Shown: positions 55,667-64,000 of the stretch, piece by piece | Numbering within the stretch: position 1 is the first letter of the stretch | Layout of the letters: the number at the start of each line of letters is the position of its first letter | From: Bradysia coprophila | Taxonomy: Eukaryota; Arthropoda; Insecta; Diptera; Sciaridae | DNA length: 64,000 bases | Assembly (NCBI RefSeq): GCF_014529535.1 | Contig: NC_050738.1 | Span: 6,862,140-6,926,139, forward strand | Direction: 5' to 3' | Program-made: the position numbers and the translations under genes | Notes under the pieces: generated by a model | Databases searched by the model: none | The model's input: the letters and a program-made list of their open reading frames with translations, nothing else | What the model was told of the DNA's origin: nothing

Positions 55667-57050
55667 CACTATTGGAATTGAAAATAAGGGATTTGTATGT
55701 CCACATTCATGCTTTGATAAATAATCGATGAGGGGTGACTATTACTATTACACGGGTCGACATTACACAACAAAACGTGTACATGATTTAACGATTCATG
55801 AATTCATGTAAAAAATGTAAGGTGCAGAGCTCTTCAGAAAGCATGTTCATCACGGGTTGTTTTTACTCAAAAACGTGAGATAAATTTAACTTTATTTTGC
55901 GGGCATCAAGTTTTTGAGTAAAGTGTCTTACCTGACAACAGAAGAAATGATAGAAATAGTACTTCCTGTGTGTTTACCGACCTCGGCTTCGCCTCGATCT
56001 TCGAATTTCACACAAGACATACCAATTTTCATCATTTGCACCATAATGTACTCTAACGACGATAAATTAAGTTTGACTAAACTCCCAAGATTGATTGTGT
56101 GATTCCATTCATGGGAATTCTAAAAACAAAACAAAAAATGAAAATCAACGCCAATGTTTTCACAGCCCCAGTGCTTTTTGAACAAACAAAAAAATTTGTG
56201 TAATAATTTAATCGTCAAACTATATAAAAAAGAGGAAAAATCCAAAATTGCCGAATTCAATTTGACAACCCGTAATTTGCTGTATACATTTAACACCTCA
56301 ACTATATCATTATCGAACATTTATTTTATTTGTGTCATTGTTACCATTTACATATATTTATACTTCACATACCAAACATTTTGTGTATTGTCAATACAAT
56401 GGGTACAATTCCAATTTACAATGCAATTGAAAGGTAATGTTTATACCGTCGACACTGTAATATGAATATACTCGTTTATGTTTGATGTTCTGACACTGTT
56501 AATTTTCAATGTGACTGTTTGGAATCAATGCACAGACGATACGTAAATGTTCAGGGTAATCATTCTGCACCTTCAACTAGGAACGAAAGGAAATTTATAT
56601 CCTTCCTTACGTCTAAGTTGAGCACCCTTTGAGCACTAGTTAGCCATTTTTCAGACTAGCTATCCTTATACCGGTTTCAAACCGGCGGTTTGACACGGAA
56701 CGAAAACATACTTATTTTACTTTTCTGGCGCTACAGCCACTTGTGGGCCTTGCCCTTTTCGAGAATCCGGCGTGTCCGGTCGTTTGCTGCACTTTGCCAA
56801 CCTCTTGTTCCAACAACTTAAGGCACCGCAAAATAAAGTTAAATTTATCTCACGTTTTTGAGTAAAAAAAACCGTGATGAGCATGCTTTGTGAATACAAA
56901 CTTTACTTACTTTTTTTACATGAATTGATGAATCGTTAAATCATGTACACGTTTTGTTGAATTGTCGTCCCGTGTAATAGTAACCCCTCATTGAATATCG
57001 ATAAAAGTATGAAAGTGGACATAAATCCCTTATTTTCAATTCCAATAGTG
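55667..57050. mobile_element. element bounded by inverted repeats of about 230 bp
   Basis: The arms 55667-55903 and 56826-57050 are inverted copies starting CACTATTGGAATTGAAAATA. Shared words include CGTGTACATGATTTAACGAT and AACTTTATTTTGCGG. The interior contains a GACCTCGG-type repeat and, near 56700-56825 on the minus strand, a LINE-tail-like segment. No transposase frame and no target duplication were found, so an inverted segmental duplication is an alternative. Confidence 0.65.
56715..56830 (-). pseudogene. LINE 3'-tail-like remnant
   Basis: The minus strand reads TTCTCGAAAAGGGCAAGGCC followed by CACAAGTGGCTGTAGCGCC. I associate this kind of sequence with 3' ends of insect LINEs. No long frame remains and the assignment is weak. 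Confidence 0.35.
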
Positions 57051-57122
57051 ACGCCATCGATCCATCGCATTCTGGGGCGTCCTACTCCTCTTCGCCCTTC
57101 TGGACGGAACGGAAACATTCTG
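57051..57122 (-). pseudogene. C-terminal remnant of a LINE
   Basis: The minus strand encodes RPEGRRGVGRPRMRWIDGV, the GRPxxRWxDGV motif found near the C-terminus of several LINE polyproteins. It is cut off exactly where the right inverted repeat of the neighbouring element begins. Confidence 0.6.
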
Positions 57123-57124
57123 CG

Positions 57125-60100
57125 GAAAATGCAGAAACTCAGTGAACGTCCCAGTGAATTCTGAATTTATATCAAAATTGGAAAAGCTCATGAAAGCCGA
57201 TTTTGAGACATGCAGGTGATCGATATGATAAATCCTGATTTTCTGTTATGGGCGTTTTTTTTTAACAAAATCTAGGGGCTGCCTTCTCGGGTTTTAAAGC
57301 TTAGGACTAGGACGGCATTCGGGAGCACGTTGGTGTTATGGTAAAAACTATCTCAATTTGGAAGAGGCAATGCTCTCTCTAGCAAACAAACTCTCAGCTC
57401 CCTGTGTCAAATTCACACCTTATTTCTTTGTATTCTATAAACACTATTCTACATTTTGACTGACTACGCTGTAATGTACATGTAAATTCCAAAGGCTGCT
57501 TGATTCTTTCACCACCTTTATCGAAGTAGTTTGGTTGCTAGAGAGGGTATTGGAAGAGGTCATCCACATTGTAATTATTAGATCTTTGACTAAATTGCAT
57601 GTTTTCGTTTTGACACAAGTCGCCGATAAGCTTATGGACCATGTAATTCTTACGAACAAATTTTGAAAATTTTACATGAGTTTAACACACATAGTTACAC
57701 TTGATACATAGCATGGGTGCCGATTAGCAACAGCGCCACCTATCGAGTATAACTTTATGGTTTAACATATTTCTTCCTTGAGGTCAAACTTCTAATTCGC
57801 AGAATTTTATTCTCTATCATTTTAACAGTGTAAAAATTGAATTTTAATAATTCATTCCACAAATTGAACCACAGCGATAATGACTATGTTTTTATATCGT
57901 GCACAATGCATTGGGTGGTTCGAATTCCATACAAGCAAGGTTTCTTATTCTATGTGTTAGGCTTGGAACGTTTTTTTTTTTATTATTATTATTATTTCCA
58001 TCGTTTCACTCGATATATGGTAAAAGTGACGTGTATACATGGTGTCAAAAGCAATCGCAAAATTGACGCCCACTTCCCATGCCAATACAATACGCTGTAT
58101 TGTTGTTAACAATGCATATTCCAATTGGTTCCTTTTGCTAAATATTAATTTAAGAACAGGCATGGGCATTTTCGTTTTTTTTTTTAAATAACTATTTCAG
58201 TTAAAGCATGAGATTAAAGTCTGAGAAAAATGAAACGAGTCAGTTGGACTGCAGCTATTCTTGGTCAAGCGAAGGCCAACCGACGTGTAGATTTTAATTT
58301 TAAGTCACCTGTAAAATGTGTTATAAACAGACCCGAGTGAAACATTTCACCCTAAGTCCGCTCTGTAAAATTAAGTAAAGATATTTTCAAGAATTCGTAC
58401 TGAAACATCATAGTAAAATTAGATTAGAAAGTGTTTGACCCTGACTGAGATCACTTGTATAGCAAAATGTGGGTTACAACTAATGAAGTAAAAGATTTTG
58501 GATCAATATGTTGAAAATAATTTGATCAAAAGAAGTGACAGATTCGGATAAAAGAGGTTGAGTGTACTTTGCTCCCACTTCATTATATCGTTTTTCCAAA
58601 CTCATATCGCGTAGCAAATATTGGTCCTATCGAAAAACTAACTACTGTTCAGAAGTTCTGAGATCATGCGCTATACGCTTACACTTTATTTGACTAAAAT
58701 CCTCCGAGAAAAATTTAATATTTTTTGTCTTGATATTACTAACACTGGATCTGTTGTAACGACATATATATTCGCGACATAGCGAACCGTTTTTCTATGG
58801 ATAAGGTAAAAGAATAGTAGACGGTGAAAAATGACTACCGTAGTACCATTCCAGATGCTGTTCCAGCAGAGCCATCACAAAGAAGGAAAAAATCTGCATT
58901 TTGGCCAGGCGCGCCGACTTTTGTTTTGGGTGTAGGGTGCTAATGCTCCAAGAAAAATTTTCATTGCAAAGCCTCTTCGAAAGCGCAGAACGATGGTCAG
59001 TTAAAATTTCAACAGACACAGATGTTCCTGTTACGGCATACCGTCGCATCAATAATAGCACCGAGTATTCTGAATATCAAAAGCCGATAAATGAGTGAGA
59101 TAAAATTGAATACTGTAGCGCCGCAGGCGAATTTTTTACAATGGAAATATAGAACTTTTCCTACACGGAGAACGGTGACAAAAATTTTAATCTCATACAA
59201 TGATGACATTAAGATGTCACCAGACCTATTCCAATTTATTTGAGCTAGCGATTTTATATCCGTTCTTTGTAGGACAAATTGTTGGGATGATAAAGATAAA
59301 GATTAACAAAATCTTAGATTTTCTTCTAGAGCTCTTGAAGCGATTTTGCTAACATATACCATACCGTGTAGCAAATGATCACTTTTCCATTTACTAGTTC
59401 GTCACGATATGAACTACAAGCATTAAATGGACCAACCCGCCAAAAAGTAAATTCGAAAATCTGCGAGTCTGAGTATACTTTCCCTAATTCTTAAATTGAA
59501 CACCCATCACTCGATTTTATGTTTGTTTTCCTTCCGATCCTTAATCTATAGAAAAGATAATGAAGAGAAAAATGGGACTGGCTGAGTTTTCGCGTGCCAT
59601 CGCCTAGGTCTGATTTTCTATGTGGCTGAAGTTAGCACAAACAAGATTTTTTACAATCTCGAGCTAACACAATATCACAAAGGATGAAATTGTTTTATCT
59701 TTTCCAGAAATGACCTAAAGTTATTTTGAGTTATACAATGTGTTCATCTTTAAAAAGCACAATTTTAGAGTTATCAGAGTTTTAAAAGTCATCGATGTTC
59801 CCATTCAATTAAGTTCTTTCCAGTCTATGATACTTTTTCGTGAAATTTGAATTAGCTAAACGATTTTCAAATTTTGTGCCAAAATATTAAAACCTGGAAC
59901 CACTTAATTGACTGATAACATCGATGAATTTTTAAACTCTAGAAAAACTCAAATATGTTCCGAACTCAAAAAGAACCCACTGTATTGCTGAGAAATTTTT
60001 AAGTCTGTTTCGTAGTTTTAGGCCACTAGAAACGTTCCTGGGTGTGGGGTCTGTTTGTGATAACAAAAATCAACTACTCTTATATTTTTCCTCGTATTTT

Positions 60101-60680
60101 GCCATTTCGATGCTGAGATTTTCGGATTCATCCACTTATGCTGTGTTCTATAACTTAACTTAAATGGAAATCTCAATGGAAAAGGAGTGAAGAATCATGT
60201 TCCCGATTAATGAAAGTAAAACCATTTTTTATAATGTTACGGCCGTGCAACAGGCATTTCAGTCACCAGTCTTAATGTGAATAAAGTTTTCACTGAAATT
60301 ACGTCAGGAATGGTGACTCAAATGCTTTTTTAGTTTGGCTTTTTTTCATGAATCGGGAGCATAATCGCTCTTCTTCTCCTTTGACATCTTTAGATACTTT
60401 TTAGAAAAGTTATGGAACAAAGTGTAAGTGAATATCCCAAAAATCTCAGCATAGAAATATCGTATATTATGAAGCACTCAGCGGAAGCTATTGACTAGGC
60501 CCGTAGTTTACATCTTCAAGTTCACGTTGGCATGAAAATATGAAGAAAAATAATAGACTGATTGTTACCGCAAAACATTGCCAACATAATTCACTGAATG
60601 CTTCAATATGTACGAAACTTGTAACTCAACTAACTTGACCATAACCCATATAACCCACCTGCATATTCTAGGAGTTTTAG
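57125..60680. other. non-coding stretch
   Basis: An ACTTC repeat copy in reverse lies at 58475-58535 and an (ATT)n run at about 57981-57998. No gene was recognised. Confidence 0.4.
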
Positions 60681-60689
60681 ATTCTTAGA

Positions 60690-61140
60690 TTTCAGCAGTT
60701 AGGGCCGACCCGTACTGATCGATGCGCACAGATCAGTGGATCCTTTGTACTACCCTGTCATCATTAAAATCTCGAAGCCCACTCTTGGACCTCATCTCCT
60801 AGCCCTTAAACGCATTAATCACAGCACTGGTCATAAACAATCACAGAGTATGTAACTCACACTCAGAGTCCGCTCGTTATTGACTTAGTCTAGGCTCTCA
60901 TTTCGCAAGCCTAGCCTGTCCGGGCGTTCAATCCAGGTTTAGTCGTTTTTCTATAGAATCCTTTAGTCGTATCCTTTAGATTCATAAATGTGTACGGCTT
61001 TCCTGTGGGTTTCCGACCTCATCGCTAGCCTCATACCATAGCCAGCAGTCGACTTAACCTCGCTACGCACCCAACAAATTCTGGTGTTGGGTGCTTCAGC
61101 ACCCAACGCTACCTAGAAGTCGGCGCGCCTGATTTTGGCA
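60690..61140. other. GC-richer block of unknown origin
   Basis: This stretch is clearly less AT-rich than its neighbours and stops are frequent in all frames checked. It contains a perfect hairpin GTTGGGTGC TTCA GCACCCAAC near 61083-61104 beside another ACCCAACA. It may be an old repeat. I do not recognise it. Confidence 0.35.
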
Positions 61141-61415
61141 CCAATTTTTTTCTAAGGCTTCTTTAGGCTTGTAGCACAAAAGTACTGGGTTCATTTATAT
61201 GTGGAACGATAGTGGGTGAGGCCAGCTATAACACCTCATACTCAGTTCCGTGGAACATCGAAGCTGCAGGGAAGTTGGACTCTCCGAACATCTACAATAT
61301 TTTTAGTCAGTAGCTCTCGTGGATGTACTCGCACCAGCGTATACTCTACCTATAGGTCTTTCCAAGGCCCGACATTCGTACAACATTACATCAATTTAAA
61401 ATAATTTTATCTTGA

Positions 61416-61586
61416 GTTATTGCCGAAAAGCTGTTTTCGGTACCCTCTGACATGTCTTTACTTGAAAAAGTGAAAGATACGTGTTTGCTAGAATTGAAAG
61501 ACGAATCCAACGAGCTATCACTCATTAAAATCGGAGACCGCTTGTTCCCAAAGTTAATAAAATCACCTGACGTTTTGGCGATGTGA
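61416..61586 (+). CDS. short coding-like frame, possible last exon
   Basis: An open stretch of 56 codons ends at TGA 61584-61586. It contains DMSLLEKVKDTCLLELKDES and IGDRLFPKLIKSPDVLAM and has charged, amphipathic protein-like composition. Upstream, TTTTATCTTGAG could serve as a weak acceptor. No family is recognised. Confidence 0.22.
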   Translation, partial: VIAEKLFSVPSDMSLLEKVKDTCLLELKDESNELSLIKIGDRLFPKLIKSPDVLAM

Positions 61587-61716
61587 CTCATAATAACGTA
61601 TAAGTTTATGGACTCTAGATAAATAATAATGACGACGATAAGGATCTAAATTTTTTTTTACAGAAGCGTTCCTGTTACATTTTGTCAAAGGAAAATACAA
61701 TAGTGGTACTTGCGGG

Positions 61717-61916
61717 TGTTGGATATCACTTGATAATAACTTATGTTGAGTGAATGAACATAGTAATCTAATTGAATTAGTAAATCTAGTAACCTTAGTT
61801 AAGGACTAAAATCATATAAATACGGTGTATTTGCTATAATAAATTCAGTCTATTTCGAGACGACAAACTGGTCGTTTTATTTTAGATTCCGGATTGGAAT
61901 CCGTGAAATTCCAACA
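61717..61916 (+). repeat. 5' LTR of the TRIM element
   Basis: 200 bp, identical to 62397-62596. It contains TATAAATA (about 61816) followed by AATAAA (about 61840), a possible promoter and polyadenylation signal. Confidence 0.92.
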
Positions 61917-61930
61917 GATTATGGGCCCAG
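61917..61930 (+). promoter_or_regulatory. copia-type primer binding site of the TRIM
   Basis: GATTATGGGCCCAG is adjacent to the 5' LTR. The family's usual site is GGTTATGGGCCCAG. Confidence 0.85.
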
Positions 61931-62396
61931 GCACATTAAACTGTGGCAATTAATCTACAGCGCCAGTTTGCACTGGAAGGGGTGTCAATAACACTCGCTG
62001 TACGATTGAATTGTGTTGTGTGCTCTGTGGAAAGTTGAGGGGCCGGTGGCGGAGTATTCCAAGTATGGCGATTGGTATGGCATCGTTTCGTCTGAGGAGG
62101 TGGTCACTGGCAGACAATGGTTGCATGAGGTCAATGAGAGGTAGCCGATGGTCTCAACAGTGAATTCATTTGGTGGCAAGATGCGGTATTGACTGTGTAT
62201 GGGCATAGCGGTAAAGCAAGCGGCAGTGTGGTCGTTGGCACATACAAGTCAATGGATTTCTTAATGATTGGAGGTTGTTGAAGACATACGGTAGCGAGAA
62301 TATCATTGGATATCATTGGTGGCAACAGCGAATTTGAGTAGGAGAACTGCGAGAAAAATTAAGTGGATCCATAAGTTATTATCAATTGAGGGGTAG

Positions 62397-62596
62397 TGTT
62401 GGATATCACTTGATAATAACTTATGTTGAGTGAATGAACATAGTAATCTAATTGAATTAGTAAATCTAGTAACCTTAGTTAAGGACTAAAATCATATAAA
62501 TACGGTGTATTTGCTATAATAAATTCAGTCTATTTCGAGACGACAAACTGGTCGTTTTATTTTAGATTCCGGATTGGAATCCGTGAAATTCCAACA
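62397..62596 (+). repeat. 3' LTR of the TRIM element
   Basis: 200 bp, identical to the 5' LTR by reading. The target duplication GCGGG follows it. Confidence 0.92.
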
Positions 62597-62601
62597 GCGG
62601 G

Positions 62602-62890
62602 AACCATACTAACAATTTAACTTTGATAACTGGTCGGTTCATGCAATGTTGAACCTTTCAATTATGTAAGGGTTGAAACAGTCTATCGGAAATATTTGTC
62701 TTTGAAACAAATTTGTTGCAAACATTTAGCCAAGGTAAATATAGTGAGGAGGTAATGCCATTCAGACGCGCAGCGTAGCACATAAGTTCGATGCCAATGA
62801 CATCTTTTTTAAAAATGGTTGACTACGATTTTATGAACGGGATGGCCTGTAGAGGCGCCACATTATTTTTCATAGTACTTCATTCTGTGT
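62602..62890. other. non-coding stretch
   Basis: Nothing was recognised. Confidence 0.35.
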
Positions 62891-62891
62891 G

Positions 62892-62974
62892 GCTTATTTT
62901 CATGTGAACCAACTTCACATTTGTCATTACAGAACAAATGTCACCATATGAAGTTGGTTCACATGAAAATAAGC
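62892..62974. repeat. 83-bp hairpin
   Basis: GCTTATTTTCATGTGAACCA and its exact complement TGGTTCACATGAAAATAAGC form the arms. Flanking sequence is also partly inverted (CATTCTGTGTG and CAGTGACAG...AGAATG), so the element may extend to about 62870-63010. A partial copy lies at 50866-50925. Confidence 0.75.
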
Positions 62975-63009
62975 GCAGTGACAGCAGTAATTTTATGACA
63001 GAATGTACT

Positions 63010-63500
63010 AAAATATGGTAAAACTCTGTTACATTTCTTCTTAGTTTCTAGACATCATTCTTCTATCGACAGCCAAGGCAAATGTATATAATTACATCCA
63101 AGTAACGACGTCTTATATTGAAAAATGAATGTTTAAACGAATGAAGTAGAAGATTTTGTTTCAATCGTTTTCAAATATTGCGATTATAATAAGTACCAGA
63201 CTACATGATTATTCAAGTGATATGCTTTGATGCTGTCCTTCATTCAGCAATGATTAGCGTGAGGCAATGATTCCTCGTTTCTTTTATATTTTACTGATCC
63301 TTAAGCTACTTTTCAACTCTTTCTCAAAGAGTGATTGCTACATAAAGTTCGGTGGGAGCATATTTTAATTTGTCGTTGGTATCTCAGCACTGTGTCTAAC
63401 CTTAAATAATTCCTGGTTAAAATTGATTGAATCATAAACGGCTCGATCGTCCAATTACATAATAATGAACACCTTATAATTCCAAAACAAAAAATCTATT
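63010..63500. other. non-coding stretch
   Basis: It contains an ACTTC repeat copy in reverse at 63125-63180. Nothing else was recognised. Confidence 0.35.
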
Positions 63501-63709
63501 TGCAAACAAAGTGTACCAAGTTGTTTCTGTTTGTTACCTCTATATTCCCCTCATTCAACAAAAAACCTCGCAGCACAATATCGTATTCGTGCATTATATA
63601 TCTTACTGTTATCCGAAAAAAAAGCGAAATAAAAATGAAAAGAATACTAGAATGTATTTTCCGAATATAATACCAATCTCCACAATGAGCATACTAAACT
63701 TATACTTCC

Positions 63710-63907
63710 ATGTACAATGGCATACAATTGAACAATATCGACGGTCCCATATATTATCCCTACTATTTTCCTCCGGTTACCCCACATACACATTTAACAT
63801 ACATACAGTGCACGCCGGGGCGTATAGCGACAGGGAGGCGTGGTCTACGCAGTGTACCTTCCCCGAACACAACAGGAAAAAAAGCCACATTTTACAAGAA
63901 CAAAGTC
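63710..63907 (+). CDS. possible first coding exon of a gene running off the window
   Basis: An ATG at 63710, preceded in frame by TAA, opens 66 codons. The stretch is clearly less AT-rich than its surroundings. Features are PIYYPYYFPPVTP, a basic stretch GRIATGRRGLRS and TGKKATFYKNKVK. The exon would stop at AAA, directly before G/GTAAAT, a good splice donor context, and the following intron would continue toward the window end. A second frame on the same strand is also open (63511-63915), so the frame choice is a judgement based on composition. I do not recognise the protein. Confidence 0.3.
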
Positions 63908-64000
63908 AAAGGTAAATGAAAAAAGAAATTCGATTATTTAGTATAAGAGAATCTGTCGAACAGTGAACATCGTTTAGGTCGAACAAAGAATAAAATAGTT

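Larger units (their letters stand above)
61717..62596 (+). mobile_element. TRIM-type miniature LTR retrotransposon, 880 bp
   Basis: Two identical 200-bp LTRs (61717-61916 and 62397-62596) begin TGTTGG and end CCAACA. The 5-bp target duplication GCGGG is at 61712-61716 and 62597-62601. Directly after the 5' LTR, GATTATGGGCCCAG (61917-61930) matches the copia-type initiator tRNA-Met site with one difference. A G-rich tract (TTGAGGGGTAG) precedes the 3' LTR. The internal region is only 480 bp and encodes no gag or pol. Size and layout fit terminal-repeat retrotransposons in miniature, which depend on enzymes from full-length copia relatives. Identical LTRs point to recent movement. Confidence 0.93.

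Overview
The window is animal nuclear DNA, most likely from an insect and plausibly a nematoceran fly. It is AT-rich, has short introns (about 50-65 nt) with GT-AG ends, and carries copia-type LTR, LINE, Penelope-like and hAT-like elements together with an insect-type carboxylesterase gene. The species assignment is inference. No bacterial features, rRNA genes or CRISPR arrays were seen.

Layout. 1-3180 is non-coding with small fold-back repeats. 3185-6199 is a young copia-type retrotransposon on the minus strand: identical 150-bp LTRs, 5-bp target duplication CTAAC, intact gag, protease and integrase region, but reverse transcriptase and RNase H deleted and the integrase catalytic Glu replaced by Lys. 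6200-15000 is non-coding and holds a 53-bp tandem repeat (11271-11430), a roughly 970-bp 19-bp satellite that reverses orientation at its centre (11842-12811), and an inverted-repeat element (13799-14575).

15043-23123 is the one clear host gene: a secreted, possibly GPI-anchored carboxylesterase of eight exons (599 residues as modelled here). Its 5.8-kb fifth intron is packed with transposons: a 1656-bp element with CAGGG ends, a 202-bp MITE with a 7-bp target duplication, an 1181-bp hAT-like element with an 8-bp duplication, and several fold-backs.

23.1-37.7 kb is intergenic with fold-back repeats and one doubtful small minus-strand gene (29663-30048). 37701-39740 is a 5'-truncated LINE with an intact reverse-transcriptase ORF. 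40-52 kb is repeat-rich and has no convincing genes. 52.4-53.85 kb holds remains of a Penelope-like element (GIY-YIG endonuclease) with a hammerhead-ribozyme-like motif, a tRNA-like sequence and hairpins. 55667-57050 is bounded by inverted repeats of about 230 bp beside LINE tails. 61717-62596 is a complete 880-bp TRIM-type miniature LTR element (identical 200-bp LTRs, copia-type primer binding site, GCGGG target duplication). A possible coding exon (63710-63907) ends at a good splice donor near the right edge.

Overall this is one host gene embedded in several generations of nested transposons. The strongest unusual items are the head-to-head palindromic satellite, the TRIM element, the RT-less copia copy, the MITE family with 7-bp duplications and the hammerhead-like motif pair.
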